A stretch of DNA of 64,000 nt from Zavarzinella formosa DSM 19928 (GCF_000255705.1 NZ_JH636448.1:256489-320488), one strand, 5' to 3'. Counted from the stretch's first letter, positions 8,387 through 18,488 are shown. A program made the numbers and translations. The notes: generated from the letters alone by a model not told the origin.

Positions 8387-9295
8387 TCAGTTCAGCGCGG
8401 CTTGCAGACGGTCGTAAAGGCGGTCAATTTCGGCGGCGGTTTCGGCATCGAGTTCCCAGCCATAAGGCTTGCGTCGCGTCACGGTGGGAAACAGGCCGCG
8501 TTTTCGCATCAGGTATTTTTCGACGGCGAGGAAACCATCAAGCCCGGCCTGAAGTTCCAAGGCGACGATGGCGCAGATGGGAAAGTAAACGCGATAAGCG
8601 GTTTCTTCGTCACCACGTTGAAGGGCTTTCCACAGGGCCACCACGCCGTCCAGCAAATCCATGCCGGGCATCGTGCCGGTGATTCCCCGGCGGTAACTGT
8701 CAATCAGGAAGACGCCGCCCGAACCCTCGAACATCTTCGCCCCGCCGCCCGTGGCATCTCGCAAGGCCGACAACGTCGGCCCGTTGGGAGCGGCCTCCGG
8801 TTTGAACAACACTTTGTCCGGGCCGTAGTGTTCCAGCAAGCGAACGCAGACGTTGATCGGGATCGACTGGCCGACATAGCCGGAGGCATCCTGCACGATG
8901 ATGGGAATCGAAATCCCGTCGGCGATGGCCCGGAAATGATCCACCAACAGAAGCTCGGTCAATTTGCCCGTCAACGGCGGCACGACCATGACGGCATCAC
9001 ACCCGGCTTTCTCGGCGGCGACGGCAAATTGAAGGGTTTGCTTCGTGCTTTCCGCCCCGACCGCCGAGAACACCGGCCCGCGACCGGCGGCGAATTCCAC
9101 CAGCATCTTTGCCAGGGCCATCCGCTCGTCGCTGGTGAGCTTCAGTGTTTCGGACACCATGCCGGTGCCGATTCCGTTGGCGCCGACGGCAAAGGCCCAG
9201 TCGATGGACCGTTTCAAAGAGATTGCGTCAATCTCGTCGTCATCGGTGAACGGCGTGTGGGTGATCGCCAGCACACCTGAAAGATCTTTTTTCAT
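8387..9295 (-). CDS. Dihydrodipicolinate synthase/KDG aldolase family lyase
   Basis: This 302-residue TIM-barrel protein belongs to the DapA/NanA class I aldolase family. The Schiff-base lysine is K165 in VLFKPEAAPNG, and the partner tyrosine is likely Y140 in QDASGY. Its context argues against lysine biosynthesis: it starts 1 nt after a galactonate-dehydratase-like gene and is followed by a sugar-acid permease. The most plausible role is retro-aldol cleavage (or further dehydration) of the 2-keto-3-deoxy sugar acid made by the dehydratase. The start at 9295 leaves out an unsupported ten-codon extension. Confidence 0.85.
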   Translation of the reverse strand: MKKDLSGVLAITHTPFTDDDEIDAISLKRSIDWAFAVGANGIGTGMVSETLKLTSDERMALAKMLVEFAAGRGPVFSAVGAESTKQTLQFAVAAEKAGCDAVMVVPPLTGKLTELLLVDHFRAIADGISIPIIVQDASGYVGQSIPINVCVRLLEHYGPDKVLFKPEAAPNGPTLSALRDATGGGAKMFEGSGGVFLIDSYRRGITGTMPGMDLLDGVVALWKALQRGDEETAYRVYFPICAIVALELQAGLDGFLAVEKYLMRKRGLFPTVTRRKPYGWELDAETAAEIDRLYDRLQAALN

Positions 9296-9296
9296 C

Positions 9297-10475
9297 TCAC
9301 CAGTCCCCCACGCTGCCATCGGCATAGAACACCCGCTGCGGCAACTCCTGTTTGAACGGATGTTTCTTCACTTCCGCTTCGTTGATCGTGATTCCCAATC
9401 CGGGCTTGGTGTTCGGCCGGACAATCCGGCCCTTTGATTCGACGACGAATCCCTCTTGTACCACATCCTGCCGCCAAGGCACATCGGCGTGAACGGTTTC
9501 GCAGATGATGTAGCTCGGTTGCGAGAATCCAAATTCCAAACTGGCGGCCGTGCTGACCGGCCCCTGTGGGTTGTGCGGAGCCAGCGCAATCCGGTGGGCC
9601 TCGGCCAATGCCGCGATCCGGCGGGCTTCGGACAAGCCGCCGCAATGCGTGATGTCCACCTGGCAGACTTCACAGGCTCGGGCGTTGAACAAGTCTTTGA
9701 AAGCCGCAAGATTGGTCACCCGTTCGCCGGTGGCAATCGGTGTGGCAACCGCCCGGTTGATGACGGCCAACCCGTCCACACTTTCCGGCCAGCAGGGTTC
9801 TTCGAGGAAATAAAGGCCAAATGGTTCGAGGATTTTTGCAAATTGCAATCCCATCGCCGGAGACGGCCGGGCGTGACAATCGACCATGATGTCGATGCCA
9901 TCCCCCACGGCTTCCCGCATCGCGGCCACGCATGCTTCGGCTGTCTTGATCGCCTTCAACCCCTCCAGTGGCAGCGTCGGCGGCACGGCCATTGACTTGA
10001 ACGCCGTGAACCCGTCGGCCACGGCCATTCGGGCCAAATCCGCAAATCGTTTCGCATCATCGGAAGCGGTTTCATAGAAGTCTTCTAACTTCCCTCCGCC
10101 GAGATGGCAATATGTGCGGACATGATCCCGAACCGGCCCGCCCCACAGTTTCGAGCAGGGCATTCCGGCTACTTTGCCGAGGATGTCCCAAAGGGCAAGG
10201 TCAATGCCCGCGATGGCGGTTGCCCGAATGATGCCGTGTCCGTGCCAGAAATGCTGGCGATACATCATCTGCCAGAGATGCTCGATCCGCGTGGGGTCTT
10301 CGCCGACGATCAATTCCGCGATATCTTCCACCGCACCGACAACGGCCCGAGTATGCCATTCCAGCGTCGCCTCACCCCAACCGAACAACCCGTCTTGGTC
10401 GGTGATGACTTTGACAAACACCCAATTCCGCATCCGGGCATGGCAAACATGCGTCTCAACTCGGACGATCTTCAC
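9297..10475 (-). CDS. Galactonate dehydratase-like enolase-superfamily enzyme
   Basis: This 392-residue protein matches the D-galactonate dehydratase pattern of the mandelate racemase subgroup. Visible residues are D199 and H201 ([10 protein letters not shown]), E225 (FLEEP), E251 (IATGER), D274 ([10 protein letters not shown]), H301 (APHNPQGPV) and E326 ([10 protein letters not shown]). The DxH plus C-terminal His arrangement is typical of sugar acid dehydratases that produce 2-keto-3-deoxy acids. The start is GTG at 10475, overlapping the upstream permease stop as GTGA and preceded by GGGAG. With the adjacent aldolase-like gene and permeases it forms a compact uptake-dehydration-cleavage pathway. 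The sugar acid is not certain. Confidence 0.85.
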   Translation of the reverse strand: MKIVRVETHVCHARMRNWVFVKVITDQDGLFGWGEATLEWHTRAVVGAVEDIAELIVGEDPTRIEHLWQMMYRQHFWHGHGIIRATAIAGIDLALWDILGKVAGMPCSKLWGGPVRDHVRTYCHLGGGKLEDFYETASDDAKRFADLARMAVADGFTAFKSMAVPPTLPLEGLKAIKTAEACVAAMREAVGDGIDIMVDCHARPSPAMGLQFAKILEPFGLYFLEEPCWPESVDGLAVINRAVATPIATGERVTNLAAFKDLFNARACEVCQVDITHCGGLSEARRIAALAEAHRIALAPHNPQGPVSTAASLEFGFSQPSYIICETVHADVPWRQDVVQEGFVVESKGRIVRPNTKPGLGITINEAEVKKHPFKQELPQRVFYADGSVGDW

Positions 10476-11815
10476 GCTGATTCTCCCGCAGGGATTGAAG
10501 TGATTTCGGGTTCCAAGGGGCGATATCGGTAACACCACCACGCCACGGCCGAGAGAACCAGACCAATGCAATACACATCAAACATGGGGTCCCATCGTTC
10601 TCGCCCGGAATACCCGGCCTTCTCCCGTAAATCGGCAAATACCCCGGCGAATAATTGGGATGCCATCGCCCCGATAACGCCAACGCCATTCATCAACCCG
10701 AACAAGGCTCCAACATGACGCCCACACTGTGGGATGGCAACCGACCACCAATTCGGCAGGGTAATATGCATGGAGCAAAACGACACTCCCCACAACACGG
10801 CGAGAGCCATTGAATCATCGCAACGAATGCCCAAGAACAAGCTGCCGGACGCCACCAAGTAGCACACCACTCCGAGATAACGTCTCGCGTCGATCGGATT
10901 CGAGGACCATTTGGGAATCTGATCGGCCAGCCAGCCACCGAAGAGCATCCCGACCGCCGAGCCGGCCAACACGATGGAAACCAGTGCTCCAGCCCTCATA
11001 TTGCTCATGCCACGGGCATCTCGGAGATAATTCGAGAACCAAGAGTAGAAGAAATAGGTGTAAAACGCACCCAGAATCATGATGAGACCGAGAACGAGAA
11101 TGCCACGATTGGAAAAGACCCGCGCCCAAGGCACTGGCCCCGGCTCAAGTGTTCGCGGGGGCAGATCAGCATGGATCACGGCCAATTCGGCGGCGTTCAC
11201 ACCCGAGTGTTCAGCCGGGTCGTCCCGAAACCACCACCAAAACCCGATGGCCCAAACAACCCCCACCAGACCAAACACGCCGAAGGACCATTTCCAACCA
11301 AGGCACTCAATAAGAAACCCTGCCCCCACGGGAGCCAGAACCGCCCCGAACTGAGCGGCGGCCAGCATCAGCCCCTGCACCCTTCCTCGCTCATGGACCG
11401 GATACCAGCGGGCGATCACGCGGGCCGCATTCGGAAGCGCTCCCGCTTCGCCGGCCCCGAACAAGAACCGCACGATCATTAAAGTGAGCAAGCCAGAGCA
11501 GGCCCCCGTTAGGCCTGTGAAAATCGACCACCAGATCACGATGCGGGTCAGCACGGATCTTGAACCAAACCGATCTCCCATTCGCCCCGTTGGCACCTCG
11601 CACAATCCGTAGGCAAGCGAGAATGCCATCAAGACATAGCTCATTTGCGTTTTGTTCAGTCCCAACTCCTCTTGGATTGGGACTGATGCCTGCGACATGC
11701 AAATGCGATCAAGATAAAGCACGGCGGAAAGCCCGCAGAGCCAGAGGGCGAGGACAAACCGGGCTCGCGTGGGGCGGCTCGGCTCATCATCGTAATCGAT
11801 GCGATCAGCGTTCAT
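10472..11815 (-). CDS. MFS transporter (sugar acid permease type)
   Basis: This 447-residue membrane protein has about twelve hydrophobic helices and a [10 protein letters not shown] motif in the loop after helix 2, typical of ACS-family permeases for galactonate, hexuronates and similar anions. It is the first gene of the five-gene minus-strand operon and is translationally coupled (GTGA) to the dehydratase gene. It probably imports the substrate of that enzyme by proton symport. The promoter should lie in the 138 bases shared with the divergent gene at 11954; no clear operator is visible there. Confidence 0.85.
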   Translation of the reverse strand: MNADRIDYDDEPSRPTRARFVLALWLCGLSAVLYLDRICMSQASVPIQEELGLNKTQMSYVLMAFSLAYGLCEVPTGRMGDRFGSRSVLTRIVIWWSIFTGLTGACSGLLTLMIVRFLFGAGEAGALPNAARVIARWYPVHERGRVQGLMLAAAQFGAVLAPVGAGFLIECLGWKWSFGVFGLVGVVWAIGFWWWFRDDPAEHSGVNAAELAVIHADLPPRTLEPGPVPWARVFSNRGILVLGLIMILGAFYTYFFYSWFSNYLRDARGMSNMRAGALVSIVLAGSAVGMLFGGWLADQIPKWSSNPIDARRYLGVVCYLVASGSLFLGIRCDDSMALAVLWGVSFCSMHITLPNWWSVAIPQCGRHVGALFGLMNGVGVIGAMASQLFAGVFADLREKAGYSGRERWDPMFDVYCIGLVLSAVAWWCYRYRPLEPEITSIPAGESA

Positions 11816-11953
11816 GTGTCAGTCCTGCGGGAGAGGACTGCCACAGTCTACGGGGTGTTGTGAAGCGTGTCACGAACTGAAATCAGATTCTGCTCGCGTT
11901 CTGTACTTTCATCTGGTGTAATGTCGCATCGGCCGCGGGAACGGAGGGAAAAG

Positions 11954-13546
11954 ATGTTGCTTGGGTACGTCAGCGATGAACGGTATTCCGCGATTCCCGA
12001 CGCTTTGCTTGAGTTCATCAACCTGGCCGGAGAATCTTGGGAAACCCGCTCGCGGGCGTCCGGGGCGGTTCACTTGGAGTTGCCGCCCGGCCAATATCGG
12101 GTGGTCATCCAAAAGCCGGGTTTCGGGGCCAAGTTCAGTGAGTTGAGTGTCCCTGCTACATCTCCTCATCAATTTCGGCTTCTTTCCGATTCGCTGAACG
12201 GCTATGCCTGGCCGAAGCAGGTTCGATCTGGCGAACAGTCGGAATTTCGCGTTCACTCGGTCGAAGCCTACAAGCTCGAACTGTGGCGATACGGCCGGGA
12301 ACCGGAGTTTGTCCGCTCGCTCGGCTGGCACGACGAACACGCCCCAAGGGCGGTCATGCAGGTGACGCCGGACGGCGATTATTCCCAAACCGGGGTTGAG
12401 TGGAACAAGGTCGGATATGCGAATTCCGTCCACTCGCAGCATGTCACCGCCCCGGAGCGAAGCGGGCTTTACTATTTTCGAGCCTCCACCGCTTCAGGGA
12501 AACAATTCGCGTTTCCGTGGATCGTCGCCCCGTCCAAGCCAACAGCCTCAATGGCCGTGCTGGCCTCGAATCTCACTTGGAACGCTTACAACAGTTTCGG
12601 CGGCCGCAGCAATTACATTCATGCCGATGGTCTTCCCGCGACGCCGACCGTCAACGCTCGTTCCGAGTTGAAGAGGTATTCCGATTCCGGGTTCTTCACC
12701 TGGCATGCGGATGAATACCCGCCCCTGTCGTTTGACCGGCCCGAGCCATTCAATCACATCGACTTCGCCGAGCGGATCACCGATCCCATCGAAGGACGAC
12801 AAGCCTGTCACCTCGCCCCGACCGAGTGGCGGTTGCTTGGCTGGCTCGAACAGGAAAACATTGAGTACGATTACTACGCCGAAACACAAATCGACGATGG
12901 CACGCTCGATCTTACCGCTTACAAGGTGTTGGTGACGGCTGTTCACCCGGAATACTGGACTCGGCGGATGTATGAACGGCTGAAAAAATGGGTTTTCGAT
13001 GGGCAGGGGAGACTCGTTTATCTCGGCGGCAATGGCCTGAATTGCGAAGTGGAATTCCAGCCCGATGGCTCGATGGTTTGTCACAACGGCAAGATCACCG
13101 GCCTGACCGTCGAGGGATTGGGGGGCCACGACAGTCGCTACGCGATCCGACATGAATCGGAAGCCAATCTGATCGGTGTGGTGTTCACAATGGCCGGGGC
13201 GATGACCGGCGCTCCCTACCGCGTGGTTGATGGCAGCCATTGGATATACGCCGGCACTAGCCTGAAAACCGGAGACATTTTCGGGGAAAAATCTCTGCAC
13301 ATGCGCTGCCCCGGCGGGGCGTCCGGCCACGAGACGGACAAGGTTTCCCCGTCCTCACCCAAGAACGTGCATTTCCTCGCCAAAGGATTGAACCCGGATG
13401 ATGGAGGGGCGGACATGATTATCTTCGATACCCCTTCCGGGGGAAAAGTGTTCTCCGTGGGGTCGATCAATTATGTTGCCTCGCTGCCAGTGGACGATCA
13501 CGTCTCTCGAATCACGAAGAACGTGCTGAATCGATTTTTGGAATGA
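11954..13546 (+). CDS. N,N-dimethylformamidase large subunit-like protein
   Basis: This 530-residue protein resembles the large (beta) subunit of N,N-dimethylformamidase, an iron-dependent amidohydrolase. The recognisable part runs from about residue 95 to the end, with segments such as NAYNSFGGRSNY, FTWHADEYPPLSFDRP, YKVLVTAVHPEYWT and YLGGNGLNCEV. The first 80 residues look like a small beta-sandwich (LLGYVSDERYSAIPDALLEF) akin to a carboxypeptidase regulatory domain. The start at 11954 has a strong GGAGGG site. No small-subunit gene is adjacent. The protein is divergent from the sugar-acid operon and upstream of an MLE-type enzyme, again pointing to amide or N-acyl catabolism. No signal peptide is seen. 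Confidence 0.7.
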   Translation: MLLGYVSDERYSAIPDALLEFINLAGESWETRSRASGAVHLELPPGQYRVVIQKPGFGAKFSELSVPATSPHQFRLLSDSLNGYAWPKQVRSGEQSEFRVHSVEAYKLELWRYGREPEFVRSLGWHDEHAPRAVMQVTPDGDYSQTGVEWNKVGYANSVHSQHVTAPERSGLYYFRASTASGKQFAFPWIVAPSKPTASMAVLASNLTWNAYNSFGGRSNYIHADGLPATPTVNARSELKRYSDSGFFTWHADEYPPLSFDRPEPFNHIDFAERITDPIEGRQACHLAPTEWRLLGWLEQENIEYDYYAETQIDDGTLDLTAYKVLVTAVHPEYWTRRMYERLKKWVFDGQGRLVYLGGNGLNCEVEFQPDGSMVCHNGKITGLTVEGLGGHDSRYAIRHESEANLIGVVFTMAGAMTGAPYRVVDGSHWIYAGTSLKTGDIFGEKSLHMRCPGGASGHETDKVSPSSPKNVHFLAKGLNPDDGGADMIIFDTPSGGKVFSVGSINYVASLPVDDHVSRITKNVLNRFLE

Positions 13547-13634
13547 TCGTTGCCCGCCGTCGAAGTCTATCGAACTCTCCTCTCCCTGTTCTTGCATCCA
13601 CTCATTTGTGTTGCCGTCTCCGAGGAGTTTTGAA

Positions 13635-14750
13635 GTGAAGATTACCCGAATCGAACCAATTCCCGTCAGTGTGCCATTGAAGAAAGGCATGACCGCCAAA
13701 ACGGCCCACGGCGAACATGCCGTTTCTCCGTATGTGTTGGTAAAGGTCCACACGGATGCTGGATTCGTCGGGTTGGGCGAGGCGACCATCTCTGGCCTGT
13801 GGTCCGGTGAAACCCAAGCGGGCACGGTGGCCGTGATCCGCGATTACATCGCCCCGCAATTGATCGGCAAAGACCCGCGAGACATCACCGCCGCCCGGCA
13901 GGCGATGGACTTTATTATCAAGCTCAACCCGTTCACCAAATCGGCCGTCGAGATGGCCCTCTGGGACATCGCCGGGAAATCGGCGGGAGTACCTGTCTAT
14001 CAACTGCTGGGTGGGAAAGTCCGCGACAAGGTTCGCATCAAGTTGGTTGTCTGGGCGCGGGATGTGCCGGGTTCACGGCTGATGGCCGAGCAACATCTGA
14101 AACTTGGCGTGACCTGTGTGAAGGTAAAAGTCGGTCTCGATCCGGTGACGGATGTGGCTCGTGTGCGGGCGGTCCGCGAGGTGGCCGGGCCGGATATCCC
14201 CGTCACCATCGACGCCAATTGTGGCTGGACGATCCAGCAGGCGAAGTATTGCCTGCGTCAACTGGCTGATGTGAACTTGCTGCTGGCCGAGCAACCGATT
14301 CCCCCCGGTGATTTTGTGGCGATGGCCGAGCTTCGCCGGGATACTCCCGCTCCGATCATGGCCGATGAAAGTGTTTTCACGCTGCAAGATGCTTGGCAAT
14401 TGACCCAGCACCGGGCTGCCGACATCCTCAGCATTTATCCCGGCAAACACGGGGGGATTGCCGCCACGGCCGAGATCGTTGCCGTGGCGAAAGCGGCCGG
14501 GATTCGCTGCACGATTGGCAGCAACCTTGAACTCGGCATCGGCACGGCTGCGATGCTTCATGTGGCCGCCGCGTTCCCGGAAGTGGATTGCGACACCTTC
14601 CCGGCCGACACCATCGGGCCGTTTTATCATGCCGGAGAAGTCATCACCCAACCGCTGGACCTCGGCCCGCCTTATGCGATTGTCCCGACCGGCCCCGGTC
14701 TCGGGGTTGAACTTGATGAAGAAGCCGTCGCCCGTTGGCGGGTTGGCTGA
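13635..14750 (+). CDS. MLE-subgroup enolase-superfamily enzyme (muconate cycloisomerase/N-acylamino acid racemase-like)
   Basis: This 371-residue protein has the muconate-lactonizing subgroup active site: a K163-V-K165 motif (CVKVKVG), metal ligands D193, E219 and D244, and the opposite-face lysine K271 (YPGKHGG). This two-lysine arrangement supports 1,1-proton transfer or cycloisomerisation, as in muconate cycloisomerase, dipeptide epimerase, o-succinylbenzoate synthase or N-acylamino acid racemase. The start is GTG at 13635 after GAGGAG. It follows the dimethylformamidase-like gene by 88 nt. Its stop is 1 nt from the stop of the convergent lactamase/VanX fusion. It is clearly distinct from the three mandelate-racemase-type genes in the window. 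Confidence 0.8.
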   Translation: MKITRIEPIPVSVPLKKGMTAKTAHGEHAVSPYVLVKVHTDAGFVGLGEATISGLWSGETQAGTVAVIRDYIAPQLIGKDPRDITAARQAMDFIIKLNPFTKSAVEMALWDIAGKSAGVPVYQLLGGKVRDKVRIKLVVWARDVPGSRLMAEQHLKLGVTCVKVKVGLDPVTDVARVRAVREVAGPDIPVTIDANCGWTIQQAKYCLRQLADVNLLLAEQPIPPGDFVAMAELRRDTPAPIMADESVFTLQDAWQLTQHRAADILSIYPGKHGGIAATAEIVAVAKAAGIRCTIGSNLELGIGTAAMLHVAAAFPEVDCDTFPADTIGPFYHAGEVITQPLDLGPPYAIVPTGPGLGVELDEEAVARWRVG

Positions 14751-14751
14751 T

Positions 14752-17082
14752 TTATTTCAGGTCTTCATACCGATCATTGAGGATCGGGTATTTTCGCCAT
14801 TCACCGAAGTCGTAATGCCACCATTCGGCTTCGTAAACGGTGAAGCCCTCCGATTCCATCGTGTCCCGCAGCAGTTTGCGATGCCATCGCTGCAAACTCG
14901 TTCCGCCCATGTAATCCGGGTACGATCGGTCGGAGAACTCGTCGAACCCGCTGACCATCTCGACCGGCTTGCCCGTCTTCAAATCGTAAAGCGTGATGTC
15001 GGTCGCGCAACCCCGGTTGTGCCGCGACCCCTTGGACGGGTCCGCGACAAAGATCCGCTGATTCTCCGGGGTGGCTTCCCAGAACATTTTCGTGATGTGC
15101 CACGGCCGGTAACAATCAAAAAACAGAATCCCGTAACCATGCTCGGCCAATTTCTTGTTGGCCTTTTTTAAAGCCTCGGCCGCCGGCCTTTGAACAAAAG
15201 CTTTGGCCGAGGAGTAGAGCGGGGTGCTCATGAAATTGTTGTCGGTGGCGTAGCGGATGTCGAACTTGAAGGCAGGATCAACCGTTGCCAGATCCACCAA
15301 ATCCGGCTTGCGGAATTCCCCTTTCTCCACCGGCGGTGTTGCCTTGAAAGCCTCTTTGCGGATGTCGTCAATTGAGCGATTGGGTTTGATCTTGAACGTC
15401 GCCCCGTCTTCGCCATCGAGTTGACGCCGATCAAATTTCATCGCGGCCGCCGTCACGGCCGTGGCCTTGCCGCCGGGCTTGCGATGGAAAACAACGGCTT
15501 CCCCCGGATACAAACCGGATTTGGACAGCCGGAATTGATCCGGGCCTTCTTCGGTCAGCGGGCACAGATAAAACCATTCGATCAACAGATGTAATTGGCC
15601 GTCTTTTTCCAATACGAACAGCACATTTGAATCGGTTCCGTATTCGCCGATCAATCCCTGCCATCGATCCGGGGCAGGTTGCGGGTTGGTGATTTCCATT
15701 CGCTCGTATGTCTTGCCATCAATCTTGAGGTTGCCTCCATTCAGCCCGATCTTTGTTCCATAAGAGAGTGCGTCATCTGTGATGAACGACTCCTCGAAGG
15801 ACCGGATTTCCTTGAGCGTTCCGCCACCGGACGGGATCAGCCATGCCCGGTCGCCCCCTGTCATCACTTCAACTTGCTTGTCTCCTGATTGGTAACGGCC
15901 GTCGAGTTTCCTGGCGGCTCCCGCCGGGAGGGAAGCCGTTGTTCGCAGCAATGAAAGGGGTTGGCCGGCCTTCAATGCGAGCATTTGCCCGAGGGTTGCA
16001 TCCGCAATGCGGCGAGTCAGCATGTTGGCGGAATCGAGGTTCGCACAGACGATCACGCCGAGTTGTTCTTCGGGCAGCACGGCGAACTCGGTGGCGCAGC
16101 CGTTGACCGCCCCGCCATGACTGACCTTCTTCTTGCCCTGAAACTCGGAAAGCATGAAGCCGATCCCGTATGTTCGTTCGGCCTTGACACCGGGAAACTG
16201 CGGCGTGAACGCCGTTTTCAAATCATCCGGATGAAACGGTTTTCCGGAGGAATACAGCGCCGGAATGAACTTCCCGATGTCCAGAACCGACGAATGAAGC
16301 CCCCCGGCCGGGCCAAGGGCCAAATAGTCGTGGGTTGGCCAGGGGAACGTCTTCCCATAACGGGTCCATCCCTGTCCGACGGCAAGCTTGGACCGGACGG
16401 GGTCTGTCAGCCGAAACGAGGTGTGAGTCATCCCCAACGGCTGGAAAATCCGGGTTTCCGCGACATCCTCAAATGATTTCTTGTCCGCCGTTTCGATCAG
16501 ATGACCCGCCAGGGCGAAGGCCGCGTTTGAATACTTGTATTGTGTTCCCGGTTGATGAATCAACTCCGTGTCGTTGAGGCTGGCGACCAACTCGGCCCGG
16601 GTGGCTTTGCCGGGAAAAAAGCAATTCCCAACCGGGGGTTCGCGAACAATTCCGGAGCAATGGGCCAACAGGTGGCGAATTTTCACGGGAGTGTTGAAGG
16701 AGTTCTTCGGCTTGAAGTCAGCCAAATACTTGGTCACCGGGGCATCGAGATCAAGCTTGCCATCTCGCGCGAGTTGCAAAGCCAGAAGGGCGGTGAAGAG
16801 TTTCGACACGGAGCCAAGCGGATACTGGGTCTCCGCCGTTGCGGGTTTCTTCTTCTCCAAGCTTGATTCGCCAAATCCCCTGGCCCACACGATTCTGTCG
16901 CCATCAACAATGGCAATGGAGAGGCCGGGGGCATCCTTGGCCTTCATCTCGGCTATGATGAACGGTTCGAGCGAGCGGATCACATCCGCATATTTTTTCT
17001 CGGCTTGAACAGATTCTTGCCCGCGGGTGACGGGGCAAACCGCCATCACCGTTAATGCGGCCAGCAAACATAAGCGGGTCAT
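14752..17082 (-). CDS. Secreted serine beta-lactamase-like/VanX D-Ala-D-Ala dipeptidase fusion
   Basis: This 776-residue protein joins two peptidoglycan-type enzymes. After a signal peptide (about residues 1-21), residues 30-390 form a class C beta-lactamase/penicillin-binding fold with S91-x-x-K94 (GSVSKLF), Y184-S-N186 (YKYSNAAF) and a later HGG box (VSHGGAVNG). A beta-rich linker follows. Residues about 590-776 form a VanX-type zinc D,D-dipeptidase with H688 and D695 (SRHNRGCATD) and E753/H756 (EWWHYDF). VanX enzymes cleave D-Ala-D-Ala; the lactamase-like part may act as a D,D-peptidase or esterase. The pairing in one exported chain suggests combined cell-wall peptide processing. Whether it affects glycopeptide susceptibility cannot be told from sequence. 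Confidence 0.85.
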   Translation of the reverse strand: MTRLCLLAALTVMAVCPVTRGQESVQAEKKYADVIRSLEPFIIAEMKAKDAPGLSIAIVDGDRIVWARGFGESSLEKKKPATAETQYPLGSVSKLFTALLALQLARDGKLDLDAPVTKYLADFKPKNSFNTPVKIRHLLAHCSGIVREPPVGNCFFPGKATRAELVASLNDTELIHQPGTQYKYSNAAFALAGHLIETADKKSFEDVAETRIFQPLGMTHTSFRLTDPVRSKLAVGQGWTRYGKTFPWPTHDYLALGPAGGLHSSVLDIGKFIPALYSSGKPFHPDDLKTAFTPQFPGVKAERTYGIGFMLSEFQGKKKVSHGGAVNGCATEFAVLPEEQLGVIVCANLDSANMLTRRIADATLGQMLALKAGQPLSLLRTTASLPAGAARKLDGRYQSGDKQVEVMTGGDRAWLIPSGGGTLKEIRSFEESFITDDALSYGTKIGLNGGNLKIDGKTYERMEITNPQPAPDRWQGLIGEYGTDSNVLFVLEKDGQLHLLIEWFYLCPLTEEGPDQFRLSKSGLYPGEAVVFHRKPGGKATAVTAAAMKFDRRQLDGEDGATFKIKPNRSIDDIRKEAFKATPPVEKGEFRKPDLVDLATVDPAFKFDIRYATDNNFMSTPLYSSAKAFVQRPAAEALKKANKKLAEHGYGILFFDCYRPWHITKMFWEATPENQRIFVADPSKGSRHNRGCATDITLYDLKTGKPVEMVSGFDEFSDRSYPDYMGGTSLQRWHRKLLRDTMESEGFTVYEAEWWHYDFGEWRKYPILNDRYEDLK

Positions 17083-17165
17083 CTGTCTTCCCCTGTTACC
17101 ACTGAGTTCAGCCGTTCCGAAAAATCACCTTGTTGGTGGGGATCATACGGAAGATCGGCCCGGAA

Positions 17166-17282
17166 GTGATTTTTGCGATCCGCCCTCTTTTCATGGCGGG
17201 GATGCTGATCGGATGTGGAAGTGATCCCGTGCGGAAGGCCAATGAAGCCTGCGAGCGGATGCTTAAAAGCGACGTGAAGTAA
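17166..17282 (+). CDS. Possible very small lipoprotein
   Basis: A 38-codon frame starting at GTG 17166 reads IFAIRPLFMAGMLIGCGSDP near its start, which looks like a short signal sequence ending in a lipobox (LIGC). The remainder is charged (KANEACERMLKSDVK). It sits in the gap between the fusion gene (divergent) and the convergent cupin gene. The frame is short and lacks a strong ribosome binding site, so it could equally be a remnant or chance. Confidence 0.25.
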   Translation: MIFAIRPLFMAGMLIGCGSDPVRKANEACERMLKSDVK

Positions 17283-17292
17283 TTGCAAGCCG

Positions 17293-17781
17293 TCAGTGGT
17301 GATCGGGAATCTTGATTTCAATCCCATATCGCGGGGCAGCGGCCAGCATTTTTTCGATCTCTTCCTTCGTCGGCGGAAGGGTGGTTCGTTCACCAGCAGG
17401 AAGAGTCCGGCCGACTTCAAAAAACATGTTTTCCAATCCGGCCGGGATGACGGAAATCAACATCCGGGCCGGTTGTTGCGATTCGTTGCGGAACGAGTGC
17501 AACGTCCCCACCGGCATATGGGCGAACATCCCGGCTCCCGCCACATGTGTTTCGCCATCCGCCCGAAAGGTGATTTCCCCTTCGAGGATGAAAAAGCATT
17601 CTTCCTCACGGCTGTGAATGTGCGGCGGCGGCCCGCCACCCGGCGGGACAATCGCCTCCCATTGGGCATATCGCCCGTCGGTTTCTTCCCCCGTGGCCAG
17701 AAACCGATACACGTCGCCGACCACGCCGACCACTCGCCCCTCGCCGGGTTTCCTCAGATAAGCGGATTGTGTGTTGCTCAT
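17293..17781 (-). CDS. Cupin domain protein
   Basis: This 162-residue protein is a single-domain cupin. Motif 1 is visible as PPPHIHSREEECFFILEGE (two His and a Glu for metal) and motif 2 lies around HMPVGTLHSFRN. The spacing resembles quercetin 2,3-dioxygenase-like cupins. Such proteins bind a divalent metal and may be oxygenases, isomerases or binding proteins. No partner gene is adjacent, so the substrate is unknown. No signal peptide is present, so it is cytoplasmic. Confidence 0.75.
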   Translation of the reverse strand: MSNTQSAYLRKPGEGRVVGVVGDVYRFLATGEETDGRYAQWEAIVPPGGGPPPHIHSREEECFFILEGEITFRADGETHVAGAGMFAHMPVGTLHSFRNESQQPARMLISVIPAGLENMFFEVGRTLPAGERTTLPPTKEEIEKMLAAAPRYGIEIKIPDHH

Positions 17782-17932
17782 TTTTGATGCCTCCTGACGA
17801 CGTGATACGGAAAATCATCAAGCGGAGGAGCAAAGAATCCACCGAACAATTTTCGTGATGCGACCGGCCAGCCTTCGGTTAAACTTCCAAGGTCGGTCGA
17901 AAACATGCGTCAATCATGCGGAGGCGGTTCTG

Positions 17933-18259
17933 GTGTCCAAATCATTGCGAATCATGCGGCTCGTGGGCTATTGCGAAGGAGCGTCCTTCCTGTTGTTGCT
18001 CGGCGTGGCCATGCCGCTCAAATATGCGGCCGGCCAGCCCTTGGGAGTCGAGATCGTCGGACCGATCCACGGAGGGCTGTGGATTCTCTACCTTCTCGCC
18101 GCCGTAATCGCGTTGAAATCGCTTCGCGGTGGCTTCCTCAAAATGGCCCTCGCCTTTGTGGCATCCATCCTGCCTTTCGGCCCGTTTGTCTTTGACGCTT
18201 GGGTAATCCGGCAAGAAACCCCCGCCCCTGTTTCAGAAGGAACAGGCCCGTCGGCATAG
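17933..18259 (+). CDS. DUF3817-like small membrane protein
   Basis: This 108-residue protein starts at GTG 17933, seven bases after GGAGG. It has three hydrophobic segments and the pattern MRLVGYCEGASFLLLLGVAM followed by GPIHGGLWILYL, which matches DUF3817 integral membrane proteins. The function of that family is unknown. The tail is Pro-rich. The gene stands alone between the divergent cupin gene and the convergent G8 protein gene. Confidence 0.65.
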   Translation: MSKSLRIMRLVGYCEGASFLLLLGVAMPLKYAAGQPLGVEIVGPIHGGLWILYLLAAVIALKSLRGGFLKMALAFVASILPFGPFVFDAWVIRQETPAPVSEGTGPSA

Positions 18260-18488
18260 CCAGTTGAAAAAGCCGCTCGCGATCGTTTTGCGTTTGTTCG
18301 CCCGCCAGAAGCGGCCGATTAAACGTGTTGAAAATGTCGCATCCTGAGCAAATGCAACGGGATTTGGAGTGAGCTTGGGTTTTGACGTACAAACGGGACA
18401 CAATTCGATGAACGAGGATTGTTGTCTGGTCATTTCTTGTGTCCGCCAACTCACCACTCCTTGCGATTTACAGCACATGTGACTCAAA

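Noticed and set aside
8387..9295. Lysine biosynthesis dapA
   Set aside because: The fold is right, but the operon context is sugar-acid catabolism, so a KDG-aldolase-like role is more likely.
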